Source: CAVZVZ01 sp963778895 (GTDB lineage: Bacteria > Actinomycetota > Acidimicrobiia > Acidimicrobiales > Acidimicrobilacustridaceae). From it: a DNA stretch of 64,000 bases. This document shows positions 36,070 through 44,904 of this stretch, piece by piece. The position numbers and the translations under genes are program-made. The stretch lies in NCBI GenBank assembly GCA_963778895.1, contig CAVZVZ010000002.1, positions 1 through 64,000 on the forward strand, read 5' to 3'. The notes beneath the pieces are model-generated. The model was not told the DNA's origin, ran no database searches, and worked only from the letters and a program-made list of their open reading frames with translations. Position 1 is the stretch's first letter, and each line of letters starts with the position of its first letter.

Positions 36070-36856
36070 TCAGTCCGCGTTGGAAGCGGCGAGGAACGGT
36101 GGTCGCTCACCGCCGCCGTGCACGGCCAGGTTCGCACCACTGACGTAGGCCGCGAGGGGTGAGCGACAGGAACAAGCAGGCGTCGCCGACGTCGCTCGGT
36201 CGACCCATGCGCAGTAGCGGAATGATGGCGGCAACCGCGGCCACACCGGCTTCGTCGCCGTAGTAGAGGTGCGACTGCTCGGTTTCGATGTAGCCAGGGG
36301 TGACTGCATTGACGCGCACGTGTGGCGCCCACTCGATGGCGAGAGTCTGCGTCAGATTGAGGAGCCCGGCCTTCGCCGCACCGTAGGCCGCGCTGCCGGG
36401 TGAGGGACGCGTACCGCTCACACTGCAGATGTTCACGATCGAGCCGCCGCTCTCCTGTTGTTGCATCACCGCGTTGGCCGCCTGGGCCAGCACCAGCGGA
36501 GCGATGAGGTTGAGCCGAATGATGGCCTCGGAGAACCGGGGCGACGCCGTCGCCGCGTCGGCCGGCGGACCGCCGCCGGCGTTGTTGACGAGCGCGTCGA
36601 CGCGTCCGTGGCGTTCGACCGTGAAGTCGATGACGGCCTGCGCCTGGTCGGGGTCACGCACATCGGCGGCGATGAAACTCGCCTCGCGCCCGTCACTCCG
36701 AGACGGCCCATCCGGTTCGTTGCGAGCGGTCACCACGACGTCGGCGCCGGCATCGAGGAAGCGGTCGGTGATGCCTCGGCCGACGCCCTTGGTACCGCCG
36801 GTGACGATGACCACCCGGCCCGTGAAATCGAGGGGATCGGTCCCCGCATCGGTCAT
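36070..36856 (-). CDS. SDR dehydrogenase, Rv3549c-like (frameshifted)
   Basis: The SDR has the cofactor loop VTGGTKGVGRGITDRF, NNAGGGPPAD, catalytic Ser in CSVSGTRPSPG and the YxxxK motif in AAYGAAKAGLLNLTQT. One extra base near 36164 displaces the last about 35 codons. Corrected, they read SSPLAAYVSGANLAVHGGG followed by ERPPFLAASNAD. This GGGERP ending matches my recollection of Rv3549c, which neighbours echA20 and ipdAB in mycobacteria, as here. It diverges from echA20 across an operator copy. Confidence 0.8.
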
Positions 36857-36915
36857 CGAAAGCTCCTCGAGAATTCGCACGTGAGATGACGATCGCCTAC
36901 CTTGCCACACGAAAG

Positions 36916-36930
36916 CTGACGACCCATCAG
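36916..36930. promoter_or_regulatory. Catabolic operator between the SDR and echA20
   Basis: CTGACGACCCATCAG (one mismatch in the right arm) lies between the divergent SDR (start 36856) and echA20 (start 36961), where it could control both directions. Confidence 0.65.
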
Positions 36931-36960
36931 AAACGCGAACCGAAAGGCGGGGAGATCAAC

Positions 36961-37721
36961 ATGGGCATCACGTCGAGCGTCGAAGACGGCATCGCCGAAG
37001 TGGTCATGGACAACCCGCCGGTGAACGCGTTGACGGTCGCGGGCTGGTTCGAACTGGCCGATGTCGTGCGCGCACTTGGGAACGATCCGTCGGTACGCGT
37101 CGTCATCTTGCGGGCCGAGGGCAAGGGCTTCAATGCCGGCGTCGACATCAAGGAGATGCAGACCACCGATGGCTACGACGCGTTGATCGGCGCCAACCGC
37201 GGATGTTTCGCCGCCTTCGCATCGGTGTACGACTGCGCGGTTCCGGTGATTGCCGCAGTGCAACGGATTCTGTCTCGGCGGCGGGCATCGGACTCGTGGG
37301 CAACGCCGACATCATCGTGGCCTCCCACGACGCCTACTTCGGACTGCCCGAGGTCGATCGTGGCGCGCTCGGAGCCGCCACGCATCTGGCTCGCCTCGTA
37401 CCGCAACACAAGATGCGGGCGATGGTGTACACCGCGACCACGGCTACGGCCGACGAGCTGCATCATTTCGGATCGGTGCTGCGCGTGGTCGATCGTGACG
37501 AGTTGCGGCCGGCGGCGCTGGAGATCGCCCGCGAGATCGCGACCAAGAGCACGACGGTGATCCGTGCGGCCAAGGAGTCGCTCAACGGCATCGACCTGTG
37601 GGACGTCAAGCGCAGCTACCGGTACGAGCAGGGCTTTACGTTCGAGCTCAACCTGTCCGGCGTGTCCGACGAAGCACGCGATGCCTTCGTCGCCAAGCGC
37701 GACGCCGACTTCGAGGAGTAG
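36961..37721 (+). CDS. echA20: Enoyl-CoA hydratase-family ring hydrolase, EchA20-like (two frameshifts)
   Basis: EchA20 hydrolytically opens a ring of the HIP-derived CoA thioester in cholesterol catabolism. The crotonase fold shows ILRAEGKGFNAGVDIKEMQ and, after removing one base near 37260 and one near 37284, AAVNGFCLGGGIGLVGNAD, the oxyanion-hole glycines. It continues as FGLPEVDRGALGAATHLARL and ends EQGFTFELNLSGVSDEARD. All segments match my recollection of Rv3550. The corrected length is about 252 residues. It precedes ipdA by 10 bp, as the first gene of an echA20-ipdA-ipdB-ipdC operon. Confidence 0.88.
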
Positions 37722-37731
37722 GGACCGACAG

Positions 37732-38613
37732 ATGCCGAGCGTTCCCGACAAACGAACAACCGAGGCCGACGCAGTGGCCGAGTTGCGCGACGGCATGACC
37801 ATCGGTATCGGTGGATGGGCGTCGCGTCGCAAGCCGATGTCGATCGTGCGCGAGATCTTGCGGTCGCCGGTCAAGGATCTGACCGTCGTGAGCTACGGCG
37901 GCCCCGACATCGGGTTGTTGTGCGCGGCCGGCAAGGTCCGTAAGGCTGTGTACGGCTTCGTGTCGCTCGACACGATCGCGCTCGAGCCCCACTTCCGGGT
38001 CGCACGCCAGGCGGGAACCGTCGAGGCGATGGAACTCGACGAGGGCATGCTCATGCTCGGTTTGCAGGCTGCCGCGTGGCGAGTGCCGTTCTTGCCGACC
38101 CGCGCCGGGCTCGGTTCGGACATCCTGACGGTCATGCCTGAGATCCTGATGGTGCGCTCGCCTTATCCCGGTCCCGACGGCGGCGAGGGCGAGGAGCTGG
38201 TGGCGATGCCGGCGCTCGAGCTCGACATGTCGTTCGTGCACATGAACCGAGCCGATCGAGCAGGCAACGGCCAATTCCTCGGACCCGACCTGTTCATGGA
38301 CGACTGGTTCGTGCTGGCGGCGCACCGCACGTTCATGTCGTGTGAGCAGGTCATCCCGACGGATGACTTCGGCAAGCACGGCTCGTTCCACACCCAGCGC
38401 ATCAGCCGGCTGCACGTGGACGGCGTGATCGAGGCACCCAACGGTGCTCACTTCACCGAATGCCCGCCGGACTACGGGCGCGACGAGGCGTTCCAAAGGG
38501 AGTACGCGCTCGCTGCGGGATCGCCCGAAGGGTGGGCCGAGTTCAGCGGCAAGTACCTCGAGCTCGAGTCCGAGGCGGAGTACCAACGCGTCGTGGGGGC
38601 GAACAATGAGTGA
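37732..38613 (+). CDS. ipdA: CoA-transferase-family COCHEA-CoA hydrolase, subunit A
   Basis: IpdA pairs with IpdB. The complex belongs to the CoA-transferase superfamily but opens the last steroid ring of COCHEA-CoA without transferring CoA. The 293-residue subunit has MTIGIGGWASRRKPMSIVRE at the family glycine motif (about residue 22), VVSYGGPDIGLLCAAGKV and HMNRADRAGNGQFLGPD. The next gene overlaps by 8 bp and encodes subunit B, indicating coupled translation. Order and sequence parallel Rv3551-Rv3552. Confidence 0.88.
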   Translation: MPSVPDKRTTEADAVAELRDGMTIGIGGWASRRKPMSIVREILRSPVKDLTVVSYGGPDIGLLCAAGKVRKAVYGFVSLDTIALEPHFRVARQAGTVEAMELDEGMLMLGLQAAAWRVPFLPTRAGLGSDILTVMPEILMVRSPYPGPDGGEGEELVAMPALELDMSFVHMNRADRAGNGQFLGPDLFMDDWFVLAAHRTFMSCEQVIPTDDFGKHGSFHTQRISRLHVDGVIEAPNGAHFTECPPDYGRDEAFQREYALAAGSPEGWAEFSGKYLELESEAEYQRVVGANNE

Positions 38614-39394
38614 CTTCACCCGGGCCGAGGTGTGCTGTGTGGCCATGGCCGAGTGCTTCCGCGGTGACGGCGAGTGGCTGTGCAACCCGATCGGCACCAT
38701 TCCGATGATCGGTGGTCGGCTGGCGCGTGAGACGTTCGAGCCGGCGCTCGTCATGACCGACGGCTATGCCATGTTCACGTCATCGACGCTCGGGCCGGGC
38801 GCCAACCCGTACTCGACCGACGGTGAGCCGCTGCAGATCGACGCGGTGGTCGAAGCCTGGAATCCGTACCCGCAGATGTTCAGTGTGTTGTGGAACGGCA
38901 GGCGCCACGTGGTGATGGGCGGGAGCCAGATCGACAAGTACGGCAATCAGAACTTTGCCTGCATCGGCGATTGGCATCACCCCAAGGCGCAGCTGCTCGG
39001 GTTCCGCGGTGCGCCGGGTAACACCATCAACCACGTCACGAGCTACTGGATCCCGAACCACTCACCGAAGGTCTTCGTCGAGAAGGTCGATGTCGTCAGC
39101 GGGGTCGGCTACGACCGGGCCCGCGCCCTGGGGCCCGTTGCGTCGCGATTCTTCGGCATCCGGCGGGTGGTCTCGAATCTCGGCACGTTCGATTTCGACA
39201 CACCCGACAACCGCATGCGCCTGCGCACTGTGCATCCCGGCGTCACCCCTGCCGAAGTGGTCGAGGCGACCGGCTTCGACTTGGTGGTGCCCGACGGTGT
39301 CCCGGACACACGCGTGCCGACCGACGACGAACTGCGATTGTTGCGCGAGGTGATCGATCCCGGCGGTGCACGCGAGAAAGAGGTGCGTGCATGA
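38606..39394 (+). CDS. ipdB: CoA-transferase-family COCHEA-CoA hydrolase, subunit B
   Basis: The 262-residue partner of IpdA. It starts at an ATG (38606) inside the end of ipdA. Family features are MAECFRGDGEWLCNPIGTIP near the N-terminus, and GSQIDKYGNQNFACIGDW, matching the substrate loop of CoA-transferase beta chains. VNHVTSYWIPNHS-like NHVTSYWIPNHSPKVFVE follows. The TGA overlaps the ATG of ipdC (39391). In mycobacteria loss of IpdAB stalls cholesterol catabolism with trapped CoA. The role here is inferred from orthology. Confidence 0.87.
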   Translation: MSDFTRAEVCCVAMAECFRGDGEWLCNPIGTIPMIGGRLARETFEPALVMTDGYAMFTSSTLGPGANPYSTDGEPLQIDAVVEAWNPYPQMFSVLWNGRRHVVMGGSQIDKYGNQNFACIGDWHHPKAQLLGFRGAPGNTINHVTSYWIPNHSPKVFVEKVDVVSGVGYDRARALGPVASRFFGIRRVVSNLGTFDFDTPDNRMRLRTVHPGVTPAEVVEATGFDLVVPDGVPDTRVPTDDELRLLREVIDPGGAREKEVRA

Positions 39395-40450
39395 CCGACG
39401 GGGCGCTGCACACGCGGGCATGTGAGCTCTTCGGCGTCGAGTACCCGATCATCCAGACCGGCATGGGGTGGGTGGCTGGCGCGCGGTTGACGGCCGCGAC
39501 GAGCGCCGCCGGCGGTTTGGGGATCATCGCGTCGGCGACGATGACGTACCCGCAGCTGCAGACCGCGATTCGCGAGGTCAAGCAGCGAACGCCGAATCCC
39601 TTCGGGGTGAATCTGCGTGCGGACCAGCCCGACATCAACGACCGCATCGCACTGCTCATTCGCGAGGGTGTGCGGGTCGCGAGCTTCGCCCAGGCGCCGT
39701 CGCAGGACACGATCGCTCGGCTCAAGGACGCCGGCTTGGTCACGATCCCCACGATCGGCGCGCGACGGCACGCCGAGAAGGTCGCGGAATGGGGGGTCGA
39801 CGCGGTCATCGCGCAGGGCGCGGAGGGCGGTGGCCACACCGGAACAGTGCCGACGTCGCTGCTGCTGCCGCAGGTCGTCGACGCGGTCGACATCCCGGTC
39901 ATGGCGGCGGGCGGCTTCACCGACGGGCGGGGCCTGGTTGCGGCGATGGCGTGGGGCGCCGCCGGCGTGGCGATGGGCACTCGGTTCCTCTTGACGAAGG
40001 AATCGACGGTGCCCGATGTGGTCAAGCAGATCTATCTCGGCAAGGCCGTCACCGACACCGTGGTGACGAAGGCGATCGACGGGTTCCCCGCAGCGCGTCA
40101 TCCGTACGGAGCTCGTCGACGAGCTCGAAGGCGCGAGCCGTGTCACGCGCTTCCCGAAGGCGCTCAGGAGCGCGCTCGAGTTCCGCAAGATCACCGGTAC
40201 GTCGTTGCGCGATCTCGCGCGCGAGGGCCTGGCCATGAAGCGCAATCAGGACATCACGTGGAGTCAGTTGGTGATGGCGGCCAACTCACCGATGCTCATC
40301 AAGGCGAGCATGGTGGACGGTCGACCCGAGGTCGGGATCCTGCCGACCGGTCAAGGCATCGGCGTGATCGACGATCTGCCCACTGTGGCCGAGCTCATCA
40401 ACCGCATCGTCGACGAGGCCCACGCCACCCTCAAACGCCTCACCTCCTGA
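39391..40450 (+). CDS. ipdC: Nitronate monooxygenase-family flavoprotein, IpdC-like (frameshifted)
   Basis: IpdC is an FMN-dependent enzyme of the 2-nitropropane dioxygenase family that acts just before EchA20 on the HIP-derived CoA ester. The barrel shows PIIQTGMGWVAGARLTAATS, FGVNLRADQPD, AQGAEGGGHTG and DIPVMAAGGFTDGRG, the FMN-phosphate loops. One extra G at about 40090 shifts the frame. Without it the sequence continues QRVIRTELVDELEGASRV and ends AHATLKRLTS. It overlaps ipdB by 4 bp and is the last gene before a strong hairpin. Confidence 0.86.
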
Positions 40451-40504
40451 CCCTCCCACCGACTCCACCACCTCCAACCCAGTCCTCCACGAACCCACTC
40501 CACC

Positions 40505-40552
40505 AACCGGCTGGTGAACTGCGCCCTAGAGCGCGCAGTTCAGCAGCCGGTT
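40505..40552. terminator. Long near-perfect hairpin between convergent genes
   Basis: The arms AACCGGCTGGTGAACTGCGC and GCGCAGTTCAGCAGCCGGTT pair over 20 bp with one mismatch and an 8-base loop. It lies between ipdC (ends 40450) and the convergent GNAT gene (ends 40566), as expected for a bidirectional terminator. There is no U-tract. Confidence 0.6.
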
Positions 40553-40565
40553 CGTGACGGGGGGG

Positions 40566-41030
40566 CTAGGCGTCGAGGAGTCGCATCTCCACGCCGCCGG
40601 GGCGGTCGGCGAAGCCCGCGCAGCGGTAGAGAGCCTCGGCGGCGGGTGTGGCGTGTAGTTCGATCCGGTCGACGTCGCGGGCTCGTAGCTCGTCGAGCAG
40701 TCGTTCGAGGATGGTGGTGGCCATGCCCTGGCCGCGGAAGACGGGATCGGTGACCATCGTGCCGATGTAGCCGAGCAGACCCGACGGATTGGCGGGCCCG
40801 GGGAGTCGTTGCTGCACCTCACCGGTTCCCACCGCCGCGAGGCCCGCCCCACAAGGGACGTCGATCACCGCGGCGACCATCCAGCCTTCGCTCATGGCTT
40901 TCTCGAGCAGACCGGCACAGGCCCGCTCCCAGCCGGGATCGGTCTGGCCCAACGACGCGAACAACATTCGTCGCAGCCGAACGACCTCGGGGATGTCGTC
41001 GGCCGTGGCGAGGCGGGGGATCGGGCTCAT
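40566..41030 (-). CDS. GNAT-family N-acetyltransferase
   Basis: The 154-residue protein has the GNAT layout: an N-terminal ATADDIPEVVRLRRMLFASL, central beta strands with LLGYIGTMVTDPVFRGQGMA (acetyl-CoA loop RGQGMA near residue 112), and the C-terminal ELHATPAAEALYRCAGF. Such enzymes acetylate amines on small molecules, peptides or proteins; the substrate is not inferable. It converges on the ipdC operon and starts at the ATG at 41030. Confidence 0.82.
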   Translation of the reverse strand: MSPIPRLATADDIPEVVRLRRMLFASLGQTDPGWERACAGLLEKAMSEGWMVAAVIDVPCGAGLAAVGTGEVQQRLPGPANPSGLLGYIGTMVTDPVFRGQGMATTILERLLDELRARDVDRIELHATPAAEALYRCAGFADRPGGVEMRLLDA

Positions 41031-41094
41031 GTCATCGAGTCTGACCGACGAGTTCGGTGTCGATCCGGCGATTTTCGATCGTCGTACGGGTGAT

Positions 41095-41111
41095 GGCCGG
41101 CGTCGCCGGCC
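41095..41111. promoter_or_regulatory. 17-bp GC palindrome upstream of the YCII-like gene
   Basis: GGCCGGCGTCGCCGGCC is perfectly symmetric around a central T and sits 20 bp upstream of the next ATG, just before its AAAGGAG ribosome-binding site. In GC-rich DNA such a palindrome can occur by chance. Confidence 0.25.
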
Positions 41112-41131
41112 TCCGACCAAAGGAGAGATCC

Positions 41132-41440
41132 ATGGGCAAGTACGTGCTCGCTTACACCGGTGGTTCGATGGCCGAGACGCCGGAGGCGCAAGAGGCGGCG
41201 ATGAAGGCGTGGATGGGCTGGTTCGGAACGCTCGGCTCAGCTGTGATCGACGCCGGCAATCCCTTCGGTGTCTCGACCGCAGTGACCGGCAACGGCAAGA
41301 CCGGCGCAACGAAGACCGGTATCACGGGCTACTCGGTCGTCGAAGCCGACAACCTGGAGCTGGCCGCCAAGCTCGCCAACGGCTGTCCCGTGATCGACAG
41401 CGGCGGGACGGTGGAGGTCTTCGAAGCGCTCCCGATGTGA
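41132..41440 (+). CDS. YCII-related (DGPF-type) small protein
   Basis: The 102-residue product has the dimeric alpha/beta barrel fold of YCII-related proteins: MGKYVLAYTGG, the helix EAQEAAMKAWMGWFGTLG, GNPFGVSTAV, and the C-terminal CPVIDSGGTVEVFEALPM. Members are often near sigma factors or catabolic genes, and some have lyase or dehalogenase activity. No specific role is supported here. AAAGGAG lies 8 bp before the ATG. It is flanked by a divergent GNAT gene and a convergent amidohydrolase gene. Confidence 0.75.
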   Translation: MGKYVLAYTGGSMAETPEAQEAAMKAWMGWFGTLGSAVIDAGNPFGVSTAVTGNGKTGATKTGITGYSVVEADNLELAAKLANGCPVIDSGGTVEVFEALPM

Positions 41441-41473
41441 TCTGGGCCGGTGTGAGTTGGGCCGATGTGAGCG

Positions 41474-42671
41474 TCAGTCGAGGTCGAGGCTGAGCATCTC
41501 GATGGCGTTGCCGCGCACGATCTTGTGCACGGTGGCGTCATCGAGGCCGGCGAACATGGCCTCGGCGATCTCCTTGGTGTCAGGCCATGTCGAGTCCGAG
41601 TGCGGGTAGTCGGTCTCGAAGGTCACGTTGTCGACTCCGATCGCGTCGAGCGAGTCGATGCCGTGCTGATCGCGGAAGAAGCAGCCGTACACCTGACGCC
41701 GGTAATAGGTCGACGGCGGCTCGGGCACCAGTTCGCGATCGAAAGCCCATCCTCGGAACTGGGTCCACACGTCGTCGGCCCGCTCGATGATGTAGGGAAT
41801 CCACCCGATCTGGCCCTCGGAGTACGCCAGCTTCAGGCGCGGGTGGTTCACGAGCACACCAGAGAACAAGAAGTCCGAGAGCGAGCCCATCGCGTTGTTG
41901 AAGCTCAGCGTCGCCTGCACGGATGCGGGTGCGTCGGGTGAGGTGGCGGGCATCTTCGACGACGATCCGATGTGCATGCACACGACCGTTTCGGTCTCTT
42001 CGCATGCGGTGAAGAACGGATCCCAGTGGGCCTGGTCGTGGATGCTCGGCAAGCCCAGGTGATACGGGATCTCGCTGAAGCACACGGCGTGCACACCACG
42101 CGCCGCGTTGCGGTGCACCTCCGCCGCCGCTTCGTGTGCGTCCCACAGCGGAACGATGCACAGCGGGATGAGGCGGCCGTTCGTGCCACCCGACCACTCC
42201 TCGACCATCCAGTCGTTGTAGGCACGCACGCACAGCATCGCGAGCTCGCGATCCTTGGCTTCGAGGAACGTCTGACCGCAGAAGCGCGGGAACGTGGGGA
42301 ACGACAACGAGGCCTCGACCCAGTTGACGTCCATGTCCTCGAGCCGCGCCTTTCTGCTCGTAGCAGCCGGGCCGCATCTCGTCATAGGTGATCGGAGTGA
42401 GCGTCACCTCGTCGCGCGGGTAGCCAACCGCAGCGATGATGCGGCGGTGCGGCACGATGAGGTCTTCGTAGACCCAGAAGTCGGCTTCGACGCCACCTTG
42501 GTCCACGAGGTCCCACGTGTACGTGGTGCCGTTGAACTGAAGGTTCTCGACCCGCTTGCGTTCGATCCGTGGGCCGACGTCTCGGTACTTCGCCGGCAGC
42601 CGCTCCTGCCAAACCTGCGGCGGTTCGATGACGTGGTCGTCGACGCTGACGATCTTGGGCAGAACCTGCAC
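41474..42671 (-). CDS. Amidohydrolase-2 family metal-dependent hydrolase, copy A (frameshifted)
   Basis: This TIM-barrel hydrolase begins with IVSVDDHVIEPPQVWQERLP, the DxH-type N-terminal metal motif of the amidohydrolase-2 family. An extra A in a short run near 42351 shifts the frame. Corrected, it reads CYEQKARLEDMDVNWVEASL, then GTNGRLIPLCIVPLWDAHEA, TVVCMHIGSSSK (metal His) and DNVTFETDYPHSDSTWP (metal Asp). The full length is about 398 residues. The family includes decarboxylases and C-C hydrolases. A perfect operator lies 56 bp upstream. A paralog begins at 63305. Confidence 0.82.
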
Positions 42672-42726
42672 GGCGGACTCCTGGTCGCTGCAGTCGGATG
42701 ACGAAGCCGCCAGTCTACGGCGTGAT

Positions 42727-42741
42727 CTGACGGACCGTCAG
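42727..42741. promoter_or_regulatory. Catabolic operator (best copy) upstream of amidohydrolase A
   Basis: CTGACGGACCGTCAG is a perfect palindrome, extending to 17 bp as TCTGACGGACCGTCAGA (42726-42742). It defines the consensus half-site CTGACGG and lies 56 bp upstream of the amidohydrolase start. Confidence 0.75.
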
Positions 42742-42753
42742 ATACGGACCCGC

Positions 42754-43636
42754 TCAAGGCGGGGGCGCGACGACCGGGCCCATGCGATTGCGCAGGGCAT
42801 CGACGGTGCCGCGCCATCGATAGCGGAGCCGCTCGCCTCGTCGGTCCGGTTGTCGGATCAGGTAGAGCAGGCCGCCGGCCTGTCGGTAGAGCCAACCGAT
42901 CACGAGTGTCGGACTGCGAGCGTCGATGGCCATCCGGAGGTGGTTCCGGGTTTGGTAGTAGAGCCGCCAGGGTGCGCTGGGACCGCCCCGGCCGCCGGCG
43001 GTGGCACCGAGGTGATGGAACGCCAACCCGAGGTCGGCCCGGGCCACGACGAGGCCCGCGCGTTTCACCCGCAACGGGTACTCGACGTCTTCCATCATGA
43101 TGAAGTACCGCTCGTCGAGCACTCCCACGCGCTCGTAGGCAGCCCGGGTGACCACAGCACCGTCGGTCAGTACGAAGTCGACGTCTCGTGCGTCGCGTGC
43201 CAACTCGATCGGTCCATGGTCGCGGCCGTGACGGATGATGCCGAACTGCAGTGTTCCGCCCAACTGCCCGAGCATGCCGAGGTTGGGGATGCGTGCCGCC
43301 GTCTCGAGCGTGCGCTCCAGCGTTTGCTCCTCAGGGGTGGTGTCGTCATCGACGAACCACACGATGTCGAACCCTCGCTCGAACGCGGTCGCCATGCCGC
43401 GCGAGCGTCCGCCTGCGGCCCCGTAGTTCGAGGAGTTCGAGACCACGTGAACCGACGGGAAGTCCTCGGCGAGCATGGCGAGCGTGTCGTCCGAGCTGGC
43501 GTTGTCGACCACGACGACCTCGTCGACCGGACGGGATTGGGCCGAGATCGCGCCGAGGGTCGAGCGCAGTGACGTCACGCGATTCCGGCGTGAGCACGAC
43601 GGCCGCGACGGAGGCGGCTCGTTCCGGGGAGGTCAC
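42754..43636 (-). CDS. Family 2 glycosyltransferase (frameshifted near its start)
   Basis: This GT-A glycosyltransferase shows DEVVVVDNASSDDTLAMLAE (nucleotide-sugar binding), IVWFVDDDTTPEEQTLE (DDD metal motif), and DEDVEYPLR-like FIMMEDVEYPLRVKRAG. The resemblance to GlfT/rhamnosyltransferase-type enzymes is general. A start further upstream (43636, MTSPERAASVAAVVLTPES) joins the main frame after removing one base near 43580 and supplies the missing first beta strand, AAVVLT. The protein is about 294 residues. It is divergent from the FadE31-like gene. The acceptor is unknown. Confidence 0.8.
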
Positions 43637-43688
43637 GGGCGGGATTCTGCCTCATGGCTGGGACGATCCCGGCAGCTTGCGCTCGAAT

Positions 43689-43703
43689 CTGACGGTGCGT
43701 CAG
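43689..43703. promoter_or_regulatory. Catabolic operator upstream of fadE31-like gene
   Basis: CTGACGGTGCGTCAG, a copy of the shared palindrome, lies 29 bp before the ATG at 43733 and 53 bp upstream of the divergent glycosyltransferase start. Confidence 0.7.
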
Positions 43704-43732
43704 GCTTTCGGGGTGAGAGGACGGAGCGGGCG

Positions 43733-44899
43733 ATGGACCTGACGTGGACCGACAGCGAGCAGGCCTTCCGCGACGAGTGCCGTGGTTGGCTCGATGGCCA
43801 CGTCCCGAAGGAGCCGTTGCCGTCGGGTGACACCCGTGAGGGCTTCCTCCGGCACGTCGAATGGGAGAAGGAGCTCTTCGCGGCGCGGTGGTCGGTCGTC
43901 TCGTGGCCCGAGGAGTACGGCGGTCGAGCCGCGACGCTTTGGGAGTGGCTGATATTCGAAGAGGAGTACTACCGCGCCGGTGCGCCACAGCGCGTCACGC
44001 AGAACGGCATCTTCCTCCTTGCGCCGACGTTCTTCGAATTCGGTAGCCAGCAACAGAAGGACCGGTTCTTGCCGCGCATGGCCGCCGCCGATGACCTGTG
44101 GTGTCAAGGTTGGAGCGAGCCGAACGCCGGAAGCGACTTGGCGGGCATCAAGAGCCGCGCCACCCGCGACGACGAACGAGGGGGCTGGCGAATCGCCGGA
44201 CAGAAGACTTGGACGACTCGCGGCGCCTTCTGCAACTGGATCTTCGGCTTGTTCCGTACCGACCCTGACGCCGAGCGCCATCACGGCATGACGTACCTAC
44301 TGGTGCCACTCGATGCTCCCGGTGTGACGGTGCGCGGCGTGAGCCGGCTCGACGGTGACGAGGGCTTCGCCGAGGTCTTCTTCGAGGACGTCTTCGTGTC
44401 GGATGATCTCGTTCTCGGCGAGGTGAACAAGGGGTGGAACGTGGCCATGGCCACTACGTCGTCCGAGCGGGGTCTCACGTTGCGCAGTCCCGGCCGATTC
44501 ACCGCGGTGGTCGACCGTTTGCTCGACCTGGCCCGACGAACGGGTGCCGATCAGGAGCCGGGCCTACGCGACCGGCTCGCTCAGGTGTGGATGGATGCCG
44601 AGGCCTATCGCCTCTACACCCTCGCGGACGTCACCGGCATCGTCGAGGGTCGTTCGCCGGGGGCGCGTTCGAGCCTGAACAAGCTCTGGTGGTCCGAGAT
44701 GGACGTACGCATCCACGAGCTGGCGCTCGATCTGCTCGGTCCGCTGGGCGAGCTCGCGCCCGAAGCATCGGGCGCCGTCGATCACGGTGCCTGGATGAAG
44801 GGCTTCCAGTTCGCGTTGGCCGGGCCCATCTATGCGGGTACCAACGAGATCCAACGCAACGTGGTGGCCGAGCGCGTGCTCGGCCTGCCGAGGAAGTAG
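43733..44899 (+). CDS. Acyl-CoA dehydrogenase, FadE31-like
   Basis: This 388-residue acyl-CoA dehydrogenase has WSVVSWPEEYGGRAATLWEW, WCQGWSEPNAGSDLAGIKS (FAD/substrate contact), and IYAGTNEIQRNVVAERVLG. The segment EEEYYRAGAPQRVTQNGIFL and the N-terminus MDLTWTDSEQAFRDECR resemble FadE31 (Rv3562) of the KstR2 regulon. It is followed 5 bp later by a shorter acyl-CoA dehydrogenase, the alpha/beta heteromer layout characteristic of steroid-specific FadE pairs. In mycobacteria FadE31-FadE33 act after IpdAB ring opening. Confidence 0.84.
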   Translation: MDLTWTDSEQAFRDECRGWLDGHVPKEPLPSGDTREGFLRHVEWEKELFAARWSVVSWPEEYGGRAATLWEWLIFEEEYYRAGAPQRVTQNGIFLLAPTFFEFGSQQQKDRFLPRMAAADDLWCQGWSEPNAGSDLAGIKSRATRDDERGGWRIAGQKTWTTRGAFCNWIFGLFRTDPDAERHHGMTYLLVPLDAPGVTVRGVSRLDGDEGFAEVFFEDVFVSDDLVLGEVNKGWNVAMATTSSERGLTLRSPGRFTAVVDRLLDLARRTGADQEPGLRDRLAQVWMDAEAYRLYTLADVTGIVEGRSPGARSSLNKLWWSEMDVRIHELALDLLGPLGELAPEASGAVDHGAWMKGFQFALAGPIYAGTNEIQRNVVAERVLGLPRK

Positions 44900-44904
44900 T
44901 CGGT

